From contig JADNYJ010000097.1 of NCBI GenBank assembly GCA_015501075.1, positions 1-64,000 of the forward strand: a stretch of 64,000 nucleotides of DNA, given 5' to 3'. This DNA is from Gymnopilus junonius. Lineage: Eukaryota > Basidiomycota > Agaricomycetes > Agaricales > Galerinaceae. The notes under the pieces were generated by a model. That model saw only the letters and a program-made list of their open reading frames with translations, made no database searches and was not told the DNA's origin. This document shows positions 24,240-36,781 of the stretch, piece by piece. The translations under genes and the position numbers were made by a program. The first letter of the stretch is position 1. Every line of letters starts with the position of its first letter.

Positions 24240-25118
24240 ACCACGCAGGTTTGTGCTTGTTCTACGGAGGGCATAACCCTCGATTTGTAATCTTACCCCC
24301 ATGGAAGAGTCGTTGATGACATACCGGTGAATCGGTGACGATGAAGAAGCAGGTGAATTGCAAAAACTCTGACCATGTTCTAACCATGTAGTAGTACGTC
24401 AAATGGCCGGGGTGTTCAAATCACATGAAGTCGTTAATTATAACATCGCAAGGCCAATGACGGTCAGGAGACGGAGGGTGGAACGTTCTATGGACGGAAT
24501 TTCTGCTGGATCTCCTTCATACGACTTGCATGATTCTCACTCATTCCATTGCCCCTAGGTTCGTACAGCAACCTCAAACTAACATCCATCCATCCATCCA
24601 TCATTGATTCAATCCAGTTATCCTTCAAAGCGAAACTCGCGCCCAGTTTCTGGGATGCTCATAAAGCCACCTGATAAGTGGATAAATGTGATCAGATAAG
24701 AGCATTGTCCAAGCGACTCCCAGTACACGGCTCTGATCCATCCGAGAACCACCCGAGACTCACGACCACTTATGGTAATGAAGTTACTGCGAGTCTGCGA
24801 CGATGCTACATAGATGAATGTCCTTTCTAGCGAATTTACGGGACAGCACGTTTGCGAGGCTCACTTCTCGCGTGTGACTGATAGAATCAGTCTTGGCGCT
24901 ACATATCCCGACCTTTTTGTCTGTATGACAAGCTGGCGTTATACTTTAGTTATAAAACCCCGTTCAGGATTCACCACCTAACCCTGACAGCTCCTACTCT
25001 CGATTCATTTAATTTACCTATTCATATTTGTGCAAATTTCGAGCGCGCATACTCGAACTCTGGGTCAGGTCCGAGTTGTCGAATCTATTTTTAGGGTCCT
25101 TTGTTTTCTATTCCTTCG
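24240..25118. other. Intergenic with a CATC microsatellite and an orphan TATA box
   Basis: It holds a short (CATC)n repeat at about 24582-24600 and a TATAAAA at 24951-24957 followed by a C/T-rich leader. No open frame follows before the MITE at 25119. Otherwise nothing was recognised. Confidence 0.5.
24951..24957 (+). promoter_or_regulatory. TATA box without a visible gene
   Basis: TATAAAACCCC followed by a pyrimidine-rich leader (TGACAGCTCCTACTCTCG) looks like a core promoter, but no coding frame follows. The MITE starts 162 bp downstream and may have separated it from its gene. Confidence 0.3.
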
Positions 25119-25760
25119 CACTGCTGGCAACAGGTTATTTAAGTTGACCAAAAATGATTAAATAAATAAATTAAACATGTTTATGTTCTTGGTCTGCTTT
25201 TCCGTCACATAAAATCTATTTTCAACTCAACAATTGCTGGTACAGAAATTCTTTTGTCAAACACTTCATTTTTAGCATATTTATAGGCCTGTTAAATGCA
25301 ATACTTGTGCTAAATTTTTTTGATCAAAAATGGTGACAGAAAGGTAGAGTTTATTGTTTTATTGTTCTCGTTGTCAATTGTAGTATTTAAGACAAGTTTT
25401 GGTCCCTTTAAAATAAGTTAAAAATATTTTCAATTCAGTTTGGGTGCGAAACATTGTTCTTTTTGTTTATCCAGCAACAAAAATTCTTGCTAAATTTATC
25501 ATTTACGAGACAACAAAAGAAATTGTGAATGTGAAATTTAACAAAAGCTTTTGTCTATACAAAAACACGATGTAAACTTTAGATTCTGTGGGGCTAAGAA
25601 CTTTATAATACAGGTAGGATCTGTATTATATTTTTTCAGAATTAAAATATATCATTTTTAATAGATTCAAGAACTCAAAAAATGGTCAAAAACATGTAAA
25701 CATGTTTAATTTATTTTTTAATCATTTTTAGTCTACTTAAATAACCTGTTGCCAGCAGTG
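25119..25760. mobile_element. CACTA-like MITE, 642 bp
   Basis: The two ends are inverted repeats about 64 bp long. The outer 26 bp, from CACTGCTGGCAACAGG onward, are identical, and the rest differ at only a few positions. The element is flanked by the 3-bp direct repeat TCG (25116-25118 and 25761-25763). CACTG termini and a 3-bp target duplication are features of the CACTA/EnSpm superfamily. The interior is AT-rich with no open frame, so the copy is non-autonomous. The close match between ends suggests fairly recent insertion. Confidence 0.85.
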
Positions 25761-25763
25761 TCG

Positions 25764-26796
25764 CTCCATGCTCCATTGAGCAGAGTCATTATTAAACAAT
25801 CCAACCAAGTGCACATGCATGATATGAACTTTGACCGGGACCTTTGTTTCATCTACCATTCATCATCTCATTCAGTTTATGAGTGAATTTGATGGCAATA
25901 ACGGACGCTGGATCACGGGGATTGGCCTTTTGCATACTCTAAAGTCATGACTGAAGGGCAATTTTGAGTCTCTTTTTTTACCTGAGGTCAAAGGAAAGGT
26001 CATTCGAAAAGGTCATTCGAAAAGATAATACCCCGTGGCTAGCGAAGCTCCGTTAACTTGTTATGAAAAGTATCTTTTGAAATTATGAGCTTGACCCCTT
26101 GAGCTCATCCCAGTAGCTATGAGCATCGTCGACTCCCCGACCCGACAATCCCTGCATTGAAGTCGAGCGCAATTCTTGTGTAGAGGTTTGATGACCAAGC
26201 GAGGTTTACCGAGGTGGGCACAATGATAGTTAACGCTTCGCTTTCTCCAGGAAGAGGTATCCGCACGCGTCAGGTCTTCCAGGTGGCAGAATGGTGCAAT
26301 GGTCAAGGGTTCCTATCGCTATAGAAACCATATCGATTAATTGGAGATCCAGCATGCAAGTCAGAAAAGGTCCTAAGGCTCTGCGGAATATAGAGCACTT
26401 CATGATCACCAGTCATTCCAAGGAGTGTCTGGATGAATAGCGACGCAATGATCTCTCCTTCCTGAGAACATGTAACCGATGTGGGTTCTTGAATTGAGGT
26501 AAAGAAGTAACCGGTGAGAGTACCCTCGAAGTCGGTGTAGATGACGAGTTGGTAAAAACGGGCTGGGAGACTGGGGTGTTCACCGAGAAGACGGGTATGT
26601 TTCCGTGGGAGAGGCAGAAAGAAAATCTCTCCAGGTAAACCGGCTATAAGTATGCACCCTTTCTCTTCCTGGAGGCCTTAAGGTGGAGAAATCGGTCGAT
26701 CTTCCCAAATGTATCGACGAGTTTGATATTACAGAACATGAAGAATATGTTGTCAATTGAGTACAGATATAAATAATATACAAGATGAAAAGAACC
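25764..26796. other. Intergenic, nothing recognised
   Basis: About 1 kb between the MITE and the 3' end of KIN17. A tandem GAAAAGGTCATTC duplication sits near 26000. No supported gene or RNA. Confidence 0.5.
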
Positions 26797-27875
26797 TCAA
26801 GCCATGTTATCCCGGTCCATTCTTCTCCGTTTCCGCTCTTGCTCTTCGAGGATGAGTCTCTCCGCTGCAGATATCGGTGCCGATCGCTTCTTCTCATTAA
26901 CTGAGTTGCCCCCACTCTCAGAAGAAGCCGCCGGTGTAGTTGACTTGAACACATTTGGACGCTTCAATGGATTAGCTTTGAGGGGATTTACAGCTGGCTT
27001 CAAGGGATTTAACTTGAGACCGGTCGGAGCCGATAGCGCTACCGGTGCGGTCGGTTTAACTGAGAAGGACAGCACTACCTTCTCCGAACTTTCGTCACGC
27101 TTTAAGCCTTCCTCGACCTCAGCCGGAGAAGGGCCACGTTCTGTGGTCGAGTCAGCCGCTGCGCGTTCAATCTGTTCTGCGATAAGCTGACGCTCCCTTT
27201 GCTCGTCTGAAACAGTCGCCCGATCTTTCTTTTGAGCAGCTTCCTGCATGAAATATGAGAACAGCAAGAGAGACAACAAAGATAACATGAACGCACCGCT
27301 TTAGCAAGAGCTTTCGGGCTATTATCGATCCATGCAAGGTACCATCCCTTCTCCGTCTCGTCCACTCTAGCCACACCCGTCCGTCCAAGGTGCTTCACGA
27401 ATTCAGTCAAGGTCACCCATCGTGTGGCGTTCATGTGGAGATGGCTTTTGTCGGCTATGTATTCTTGGTACACCTGATTGGCTCGCACGCGCTTCGTTCC
27501 AAACCTAAGACGAGACGACAAGAAGCATAGCATAAGACACGTTGTTTTAATAAAATTTCAGGGAACACACCTTCTTGAGAGCATGGAGACAAACTCATGC
27601 TGAAACTGACTGGAGAAACTGGCGATCTGACTACCAGCGTGCTCTCCAACCACCAGCATCTGGCGAAGGTGCGACTCTGAAGCAGCATGACACTTGAATC
27701 CGTTCTCATCTCTACATTGCTTCTCGCAGACTTGACAGTACCATCTCAGACGTTGCAAACCCTTTGACTTCATCTTGTTAGCCACATATTTGGGGGTTCC
27801 GACTGTCAAACGAAAGATCGTTAATGGAGAGCATAACCATGAACCTAGAGAGTCCTTACCTTCAGCACGAGGCAT
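26797..27875 (-). CDS. KIN17: DNA/RNA-binding protein KIN17
   Basis: Four exons (27860-27875, 27571-27802, 27297-27504, 26797-27243) give 300 residues. The protein starts MPRAEVGTPKYVANKMKSKG and has a C2H2-type zinc finger (WYCQVCEKQCRDENGFKCH...ESH). A conserved winged-helix part follows (ALADKSHLHMNATRW-like: DKSHLHMNATRWVTLTEF; GWYLAWID). After that come a charged helix and a Pro/Lys-rich C-terminal region with repeated NPLK motifs, ending RKRRRMDRDNMA. KIN17 proteins are nuclear and bind curved DNA and RNA, with roles in replication, repair and pre-mRNA processing. The usual C-terminal KOW domain of animal KIN17 is absent, as in many fungi. No frame breaks were seen. Confidence 0.95.
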
Positions 27876-28406
27876 TTGGGGCTTTGTTTATATATTAGAG
27901 TAGTAGTAAAAGAGAAAAGGGCGAGCACACCGTCAGGGACGACGACGGAAGGAGTCAAGAAGGGAATGATGTGGCTGTGAACCAACTTTGCTTTGAAAGC
28001 TACGACCAAATACATAACGTAATGGAGGCTTGCTGAAGTATCACGTGAATATCCCTCATTTAGGGTCACTCGAATTTGCAGACAGCAACCGGACATAAGC
28101 CAAAGACGACAGAAAGATAGAGTTTATTGTTCAGAAAAAGACAGCCCTGACCTCCGAGGATCGTGAGCCTTCTACCCGGGAATGAGATTGATCAGATAAA
28201 TGGAGGAAATTTCACAAATTTGGTTATTTACTATGTTGAGTCCCAAACCCTCCATGGGAAAGGGGCCTTATGATCAGAGCGCGATACCCCAGGCCAAGAT
28301 GGGGTAGAGATAAGATAGCTGTGCCTGTACCTCTTTCAGGAGTACAAACCTGTGGGCGTTGGAACATCCCCCGCGCAAGGAGATTCTCTAATAAGTGTTT
28401 TGTAAG
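27876..28406. other. Intergenic, nothing recognised
   Basis: Promoter region of KIN17 (to the right of its start) and 3' flank of the next minus-strand ORF. No motif stood out. Confidence 0.5.
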
Positions 28407-28863
28407 TTAGGTATGCATGGCAGTGTACGTCTTTCTGCCCGAAAAGCTGCAAATCTTGTACATAATCATGATACTCGCAGGTGGAACAAACCAAGATGTT
28501 CTGGAATTCGGAGATGAATTTTTGGAAAGGCCGTCTTTGTACTTGTGTGTGAAGCGGGGAGCAGGAATAGGGCTTTCACTATGAATCAAGTCGCAGTATC
28601 TTTGTGTATATTGCAATGTACCCCACAGAGGCAAGGCTGTCCAGGCGATATATTTTTGTCCATTCCATGTGTAAGTATTGAACCAAGCATTACGCCTCCG
28701 ATGGACAAATTCTGGACCCATGACTTCAAAACTTGTGGCCACCATCAGCTTCTTCCGGAGGCGTAAACCAGTTCAGACGCGGTCCTATTTGTCTCGGAAA
28801 TGCAAACAAAGAAAGGAAAATAGCTACCGCAGTGGAGATGTAGCGAACACTGATCCTACCCAT
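28407..28863 (-). CDS. Unrecognised putative secreted or membrane protein with one frame break
   Basis: The ATG at 28863 opens MGRISVRYISTAVAIFLSLF, a signal peptide or membrane anchor, then RQIGPRLNWFTPPEEADGGH. The frame stops near 28733, but another frame takes over within a few bases and runs to 28407 (FEVMGPEFVHRRRNAWFN; KYIAWTALPLWGTLQYTQRY; SRTSWFVPPASIMIMY). A single-base change in the TTTT run near 28735 would join them into about 150 residues. I do not recognise the family. It sits between KIN17 and phosphatidylserine synthase in the same orientation. Confidence 0.4.
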
Positions 28864-29239
28864 TAGGCTTCACGGCTAAGCTTTGAGAACGATCCTACGA
28901 GATGAGCTGCAAGCGTGAATGTAGTGTACTCCGTTCCTGGAAATTTCCACTCGGACACGCTTATCATCCGACAACAAAGGACGGAGGAAAGCTAATGCAC
29001 ACACGGTAGCATAAATCCTCATACATACCAACAAGCTCTCTTCGGGACTCTCACGCGATCGATCACGTCAAGGTAGATGATTCGATAACAAGGCAAGACA
29101 AGGACGTCTTTAAAAAGATCATAACAAATACTTAGTTTAGGGTGTGAGTGAGCTGAGGTTAATATAATAATGCAAACGTACACTGACATACAGGAAATTA
29201 ATGAATCCTATAAGTAATGATGATATAAACATTTGAATA

Positions 29240-31482
29240 TCATAACGCTTTTGGTTTCCCTTTCTTCTGGTGCTTCCGGATGTATCTTCTCGCACTCGGT
29301 ACTCCAAACTGTATAACGTCAATCAGCCGTCATGCAGGGAAATAGGCAAACCAGAAGAAATAGTAAAAAGACGAAGAAAGGAAAAGCAAAAGGTTCGAGA
29401 AAAATCAATGAGGCGAGAGCTCACCTGAACAGTTGGATACAATATGAGAAGAGTAGCTCCAATCATCCAGCCCCATTTAACTTTGGTCGGCAAAGGCTCT
29501 GCGAACTGGCCCTTACTCCATTTTGTAATTACCAATAACTCAGTCAAAATAGTGGCAAGAAGTAGCCAGACGTGTTGACCCATTCTCACAGCGCGTCTGG
29601 AAAGGTAAAGGAACGGTCAACTTCGTTAGGAGTATGAAACCTTGTCCAAGCGCACCGCGGATCGTTAATGTACTGATATAGTTCTCGAACGGCCGGTAGT
29701 GCACAGAGGAACACGAAGGCTAGTCTTAAGATGATAATGGGATGATCCGGTTCCATCCATAGCAGGCTCTATGCAGGATTACCAGAAGCTTTAGTCTGCT
29801 TCATATCCCAAAAGAACCATTCATTTACACTTACTTTGAGGTAGAAAGGATTGAGTTCCGCAGCCAAGAATACTGCAAGGAGTAAGACGACAGTGAAGAA
29901 ATGAACGAAGTCCGTGGCCGTTCCCCATTTGAAGGCCGTAAAGTCGTGCGGAGAGAACTGGCTTAGGACTCGCTTTGCCTTTGACCGGATTCCTCGCGTT
30001 TGCCGGAATCCGCGCCACTCATAAGGCTACAAGACATGATGTTTAACGCCCGACGCGTTACAGAAGTTGTCACATGGTCATACCTTGACTTCGAAATATT
30101 GACACACTTTCATTCCTAGCAAAAAGCACCGTTAGGCTAGACTCGGGGGTGGAAGTTAACTGAACGTACCCAAATATGTACCCAGCCAGTTGCATACTAG
30201 AACGTCCAGAATCCACTGCTTGGCGTGTCAAAATATTGAAACGAAATATTGTCCCTTGTGGACTAGGCGTACATGGTCCCACCAGCACTAAGAACTGTAT
30301 GTCAGTGACAAGAACCATCCAAGCTTGAAGTGACATGCCTCTGCAAAATTCGGCAGTTGGTGTTGGAGGCTATACTCTGCCAATTCGAAAGCAATACTGA
30401 GGATCTAGTTCATCATTCGATCCATAAGGTATGGCGGAGTGATAAAACTCAAAATAATTACCCAGCAAAACCAGTAGTCGCGCAAAATCATCGCCTTCCC
30501 GAACCAACCTAGAGTATGAGCTAGGCAGAAAATATCGAAGGCATTCTGATTGACGTCTCAGTCAGTTTAGAACAGAGCCTGTACTTAATTTAACATACCC
30601 AGAGGTTCTTCGTGGTTAATGCACAGTCTTCTGCATAATTTTTCTCCGGAAGAGGCTTTCCGAGGTTAGAATCGAGGTAGGTCATCATGTTCCGAGCAGT
30701 ATGGAGATCTTGGAACAGTAAGAAGACCAATCCTAACTCATAGAGCAGGTTAACACCCAATATTACGCGCCAGAAGGATGGGTGGGGACGAATAAATGGC
30801 CCATCACGGAATTGGATCATTGCAAATAATAGAAATGATGCAATTGCAGCATATGCTCCTCTGGGACAACATACTGTAAGTGAACGAACGAGCCGACGAG
30901 TACAACGGGAGACATACACCCGTCTTTTGTCTTTTCCTTCCTCCAAAACATCCTGTGTCATGGCGACATACGCCAAGATGACCAAACCACACGTAAGCGC
31001 TGACAGAGTTATTGGTTTATAAAAAAACCTAAGAAACGACGTCAGCGCTCGAAAATGATCGCAATTTGTCAAATAAAAAAAGAAGGTAAAAAGGAAAAAA
31101 AAGAACACGCACTCTATACTTGTGTCGTGTTTCTCTTGGAAAGGTGTAATTCGCGTGTAAGATTCTGTGCGATCGGCCTGAAGAATAAATGATCTGTCAG
31201 TGTTGCAAAGGTCTCACCAAGGAGAGTGGAATTGGATAAATGGAGAGCGCCACATACATCGTACCCTATAAAAATGCGCTCAAAAGTCAATATTTACGAA
31301 ACAGATAACACTTTCTGCAATTAAGGCCGCATGTTGAATAACGTACATCGAACGGGGACTCCATTGAGGCCCGGGACTGGCTCTGCCTCGGGGTCAATTT
31401 CAGCTATATTTGACAATATGACATCTGAATCCTCTCCTGGGGAAGTAGGAGACAAGTCGGAGTTCTCGTTAGGTGAGACCAT
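29240..31482 (-). CDS. PSS: Phosphatidylserine synthase, base-exchange (PTDSS) type
   Basis: A multi-pass ER membrane protein that exchanges the head group of phospholipids for serine. It starts MVSPNENSDLSPTSPGED, then EKHDTSIE, the first membrane segments (ITLSALTCGLVILAYVAM) and the strongly conserved FRDGPFIRPHPSFWRVILG. Further on are LDSNLGKPLPEKNYAEDC, KQWILDVLVCNWLGTYLG and PYEWRGF. More membrane segments follow (ATDFVHFFTVVLLLAVFLA; VWLLLATILTELLVITKW), and a basic tail ends RYIRKHQKKGKPKAL. Membrane spans and order match animal PTDSS1/2, unlike the CDP-alcohol PSS of ascomycete yeasts. The second exon is an 8-nt micro-exon (31258-31265) that is needed to keep the frame (VRWYDADRTESYT). 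No frame breaks were seen. Confidence 0.9.
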
Positions 31483-34400
31483 GATGATCCGTGGAATTCC
31501 TCTGTCTAGCCAAAAACCCAAGGTTCAGCCACAGAAACTGAACATAGCACAAGAATTCTCACCGATCACAAGAACTCGAATTCAAGTATTCTTCTCGATC
31601 ACTTCTATAGCTCCTATGTCAAAGAATTAAGCTAGAATATGAGAGAGCTGCTGATTGTGTCGGTTGCGGTGAAGGAACGTTGAGCAAGCCTCACTGTCGA
31701 CGTCACTGGCAACAAACAAGCTTTGTTTGGTTGTGATTGTCATCGACTTCTCGGGTCGTCTTAGTTCCGCTTTAGCCTCTGATCTCTTGACATTTCTCTT
31801 GCTTGTCGAAAATTTGAAATCGTTCTAAGTCCAAATTACATCGCTCATTCCGTAACTTGGACGTCTTCTTGGCTGGTTGGCTTGCTGTCTGTGTACTTTT
31901 CTTTGCCATGCTCGCTAATTAACGGTAACTTGAAGCCAAAAGACGCCGGCACTTCTACTAAATATGCGTGTCTAGTACCTCTTTGCTGGTATGCCTGCCA
32001 TCTGCCAATACCATCTTTGCATTGATTTCTTTTCGTTCCTGCTACTCTATTGAAAACACTTTTACTTGTCAGCGACTTGACGGCTCTTCTACTGCAATAA
32101 TTATACGAGTATCATAGCCTGGAAATACAGCTCTGGAAATACTATCATCATTTCGTGAGCCCATACATGGCTCAATTTCGCCCTCTATTTCTCCGCGATC
32201 TACCCGGTCGCAAGGGGCGCTGCGTACGTTCGCATTTACGTCCCGGTGTGACCGAGGCAGTCTTGATCGATGCCACTAAATATTTAGGGAATTAGTGTCT
32301 TTTTCCTGGCCGGGCATTTTCGCTTTGGGTCGTGATGGGATCAGGAATGAGAGGGCGGGATGTCAATCAGATGCGTATAAGCAAATGTTTTGAGATCTTA
32401 CAGGAAATACCCGAGGCTCTTATCTTGATAACCGATACAGACATAGAGTATACAGCATCTTACAGAGGGTCCTTTCCACAAGAGGTCCTCCAGGCTACCC
32501 TACTGTGTACTTCTAGCACGATTCTCCGATCCTATCTCTGAAATCTATGCGGGACATTGTCCACTAGCTGCAGGTGAGACAAGGTATCTGGAAATATGCC
32601 CGATGCGCTCTGACCCAAAATCGGCGAACTCCACTCTGATCTTCATCTTTTCACGACTTTGTGTTCTCTTGGAAGGATTCTGGATCCAGACAATTGTATA
32701 TCTCTTGCTCAATAATTACGGACGCTATGATTTCATTCAATAGTCGTCTTCGGGCCAATTGTCCAAAGCCCCTGGACATTATTTCCCGAGACAAGCTAAC
32801 TTTCTCGTACAGGCTTTGATTGCTAGTTGAAAGCACATTACAGAATTGCCCAGGACAGCGCGATCCTTGAATTCGAGCCGAAAAAAGAGAGTTTCCTTTT
32901 ATGCCAGTTTCGCATGGGTTCTGACAGGTAATATGTACCTTTCGGTGGGTATTCGCAGAGCTTACGATCGGTAGGAACAACCATTCCTCCTTCTTTCATT
33001 GGAGCTATTCAAAGAACAGCGTCGGTTCCCACCACTTAGACGTTCTGTGATGGCGGATGACTGATTGGACTGAGTTTGATATCTTACACGACGTCAACCG
33101 GTCGTCACAAGGCCTGATCAGGGGCTCAAGTTAAGTCGAAGCCAAGCTCTTCCCAGTTCTTGCCATTCCTCCATCACAGATTCTGATCGCATCGTATTTG
33201 GCAGGCCAGTACCCTTTGGTCTACTTCGACTTCCAGACTTGACTGATTGTGGCACCCTTCAGCGCTTGTATTTCACAATATAACACGAGAGAGGTAAGTG
33301 TAGACAGACTGTGAGTGAGTGAGAGGAATATGACTCATGCATTATCATGGCTAGGAAGAGATGAGAAGGAATCTTCAATCATATCAGGCTCTCCACCGCA
33401 AATCGTTGGGACACCCTATCTAAAGTGGTCATCAATGACTCGATCAGCTCTCTAAATATCCTGCAAGGCTTTATCACATCGGGCATTGGAGTTTTCATAA
33501 TTTCGAGGCGCTCGACTTAGCTCTCTGGTAAAGAAAGCGATCGAGATTGACCTACCGATACGCCCGAAGTGTTGGAAGGTTTGAATGGTGGACCCAATAT
33601 AGTCCGTTTCCCCGTCTTCCGCGGGAGATTGCGCAATTCTAGATGCTCGAAATCGACACGTTCATTGAGAATGATACCTTCATCTCTAATGCAACTTCGT
33701 TACATTACTTGAGACCTAAGTAAAGATGCATGGCTGGAGTATTGGCTTTACGTGTTACGCCACATATCCGGATTCCGAGTTGGGATTCAATGGTGAGCAA
33801 AGGATGCGCCACTTTCTAGGACACCGAAGGTCAGTATCCGTGCTTGATGCGATCCCGTCGTGGTGGTGACGATAATCCATCGCTCTCTATAGAACGTTTT
33901 CTTTTCCGAGAGATACATTGATTTCAGATGAGCCACTAGAAGGAATTCACGCGCCAGAACACGTTTCTCGCCCAATGTCGCTCCAGACATTGCGACCCAG
34001 GCCTGGGACGTCGTCATTCAGTGGCAACAAGTGAGAAGGTCGTTAATCCAGGGGCGAAATGTACGGAAGAGCATCTAAACAATGACTGCGTCTGCTAGGT
34101 ATGTCTTCCCATGACACCATGGGGTTTGATTGAATTCTATCCGTTCTACTGATTGTCGACACAGCACTCTAGAACGCGGCATCTCGTGCAGCCGCCAGAA
34201 TGCGATGAGGTTAGTCAGTGCATGTTTGAGCACGATCCATCCAGAAAAGCTGTCCACCTAAAAAGAAGAACAAAGATATGTTATTAATTATAGCACAAGC
34301 AATGAATGAAAGGATTGACCGATGGAATAACTGGATAATAAACGGATGGGCGACATTGCATTTCCACGATGGACGATGCCGAGCGTATCCTATCTTTTCC

Positions 34401-34955
34401 TGTTTCTCTTTGATTATTTCATGGGACAATGGAAGCGGCAGTGTGCTATAGTAGTCGCGAATTCAGAGGAGAACGCGACCCTGAATCAATGGACCCGGAC
34501 CAAATGGCTTTTACGGAGCAAGTTCCGAAAAGTCGGCGACTCGAAGTGGCAAGATGACAGGAATGGCGTTCAAGATAGTTTCCGGTGTAAAAAGCTTGAA
34601 CACCAAAATATAATGGCACCCTCCCACATGTCTGCCGGTAATGGAATCTGATCCTCAGGGCCAGTTCTTTACCCATTTGTGGAGGGTATACGTGATTGAC
34701 AGTGTTTGTTATCGTGACACGTTGTCTGGACCATTACCATTACGAATGCTTGGATTACGCTTTTGGTTTACACCAAACTGCACAGCTGTTCTTTTCACTA
34801 CTTTAATACTTCTCACTTCCTGTTTCCCAATCGGGAGATCCATTGACGCGCCGAGATCTGCTGCTGGATCTCAAACCTCGTTACTTAATGGCTCCGGACA
34901 CACTTAAGGGCAAGGCCAACCTCGACTTGCGCTTGTTCCTTTTCCGCTCTTAACC
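31483..34955. other. Gene-poor 3.5 kb stretch
   Basis: I find no supported gene on either strand. Open frames are short, without family motifs or consistent splice sites. It contains the promoter of the phosphatidylserine synthase on the left and of the Zn2Cys6 gene on the right. The base composition is not extreme, so old decayed genes are possible, but none can be named. Confidence 0.5.
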
Positions 34956-36605
34956 ATGATCTCCCCAGAGTCCTTCCAACCACTGCAGCTCAAGGGCGAA
35001 TTAATGGACTTGGAATTCACCATCGACACCGACCACAGGTTAGTGCTCTTCAGTGGTCCAATCCACACTCCTTGCTCTTTAACTAGCCGACTAATTAACC
35101 GTTGGTCCCCTCTACGCCCGTTAATCACCCAAAAATAGGAAAAGGAGGAGGAATAGGACAACCCAAAGTTGCCTGAATTGCCATACGTCCAAACGGAAGG
35201 TACGCGCTCACTGTCTTCAACAATGGGACGACTTTGCTCACCTTTTTCGCCAGTGTGACCGAAAACGTCCCTGTCAACGTTGCATTCAGCTTGGCTTGGT
35301 AATTCCCTGTCGGCCCTTCTGCTTCTCCGTCACTCATTCGCCACGCACATCTTCAGACAGGTCTTTGCGTCTATGAAATCGACGATCCCGCCCTCCGGCA
35401 AGTGTCCCGACGCGCCCATTCTAAAATTGGATACTGAATGTGATTCTGACTACAGAGACGATCCTTCCCTCGATGAAAGCACGCGTCTTCGTAACCGAAT
35501 CGCCGAGTTGGAATCCCTCGTTCGTGAATTGAGAGGTGGAGTTACATTTTCTTCTTGCACAGCGTCAATGGAACTCATGGGTTTTTCCTTCCTTGTGCTT
35601 CATTAGGCAAGCCCCATCCGCGTTGGGCAGAGAGCACCTTCAGAGACGGAGATCCGAACGAGAAGTGGCATTCACGCGCAACAAAATGTGTGCCTTTGCA
35701 GAAGCGCCTTTCTGGCCAGCAGTCCACACCGCCAGGTCAACAATCCGACGACATGCCTCGCAACGGCCGCGCGGTGCACTCATTATTGACCCCAATCAAA
35801 ACGGAACCTGTATCAGAGGCCAATGCACACTTGTACCGATTTTCTCCATCTCCGCAACCTTCCATGCGGTATCATACGTTACAAACTGATGTGCACCCTG
35901 GCAGTGATTCCTCATCCTTTGACAACGATCCCCGCTCAGCCGGCGGGTATAACGGTACCAATGGCAGCTCCTATCACGGCAATAATGCCAATGGTGGCCA
36001 CTACAATGGGAACGGAAATCAAGGCTCTGCGCCATCTTCCTATTCGGATGGCGGCGGTGGCGGGACCGGAAACTATTCTTTGTCAAATAGCGACGACGGA
36101 ACTAATTCTTATGGGGAACAATACACCTCTTCGCCACAGTCGCATTTCGCCTGTTCTTGTCGCACCAACCCCGCATTGGGTATCGCCTATATTAACCTCT
36201 CTCAGACTCTCCAAAGTTCCTTAAATTCCTTGCGGCAATATTCTCACCATCCTTCTAATACCCAGTGTAATTTGTTCCGAAAAATCGTAGAGCTGAATAA
36301 TACGTTGCAGTGAGTCCGCTTTTTCCTCTCCCTTGTGGCCGACCCAGAATTTTGCCTGACCAACCTTCTTAAGCAGCGGCAACGACAGTCCCGGCCTTGT
36401 CGCTCCTACTTATGACAGCGGTCCCGCCTCTGACAGCGAAATAATGACCCCGTTATCCGCGTCAAGTGGGCATGCATCATTCCACACTGGTTCTCCGGGA
36501 GTCTCTCCTCAAGAGTGGAATCATATGGCGGCTGCGGGGTTCAACCCTTACTTCCCAGCGCCTGAGCATCATGGCGTGTATAACGTCAATCATGTCATGA
36601 GTTGA
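34956..36605 (+). CDS. Zn(II)2Cys6 transcription factor
   Basis: The first exon encodes an acidic start (MISPESFQPLQLKGELMD; FTIDTDHR), then a basic run KRRRNRTTQSCLNCHTSKRK and the six-Cys cluster C-x2-C-x6-C-x5-C-x2-C-x8-C, ending GLTGLCVYEIDDPALR. A coiled-coil dimerisation segment follows (DESTRLRNRIAELESLV), then KPHPRW and long Ser/Gly/Asn-rich disordered regions (GGYNGTNGSSYHGNN). A final Cys-containing part (SHFACSCRTNPALGIAYINL) leads to SGNDSPG and VYNVNHVMS. Introns interrupt the zinc cluster twice. One intron after ALR uses a GCAAGT donor (35398), giving a GC-AG intron. The protein should be nuclear and bind CGG-type DNA sites; target genes cannot be inferred. Confidence 0.9.
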
Positions 36606-36781
36606 ATACTTCTTTGACCTACTTCTCACTGTATGTTATTTACCCATTGGACGTTTTCCACGCAAGCGGTGCCGACTCCCATTCACATAATCTATTCACC
36701 TCAATCTTGATTATTATTCGCCGCTATTGATAAACGAAAATTTCCTTCTTTACCCGTATACCATAGACTATTGTAGTATAA

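Noticed and set aside
26061..26306. Minus-strand frame of 81 codons
   Set aside because: No start context, no splice support and no recognisable motif.
26287..26345. Possible tRNA-like sequence (GGTGGCAGAATGGTGCAATGG)
   Set aside because: Acceptor and T-arm cannot be paired; no TTCRA T-loop at the required distance.
35796..36224. Alternative frames in the zinc-cluster gene
   Set aside because: Shadow frames of the Ser/Gly/Asn-rich region; the main frame has correct splice joins on both sides.
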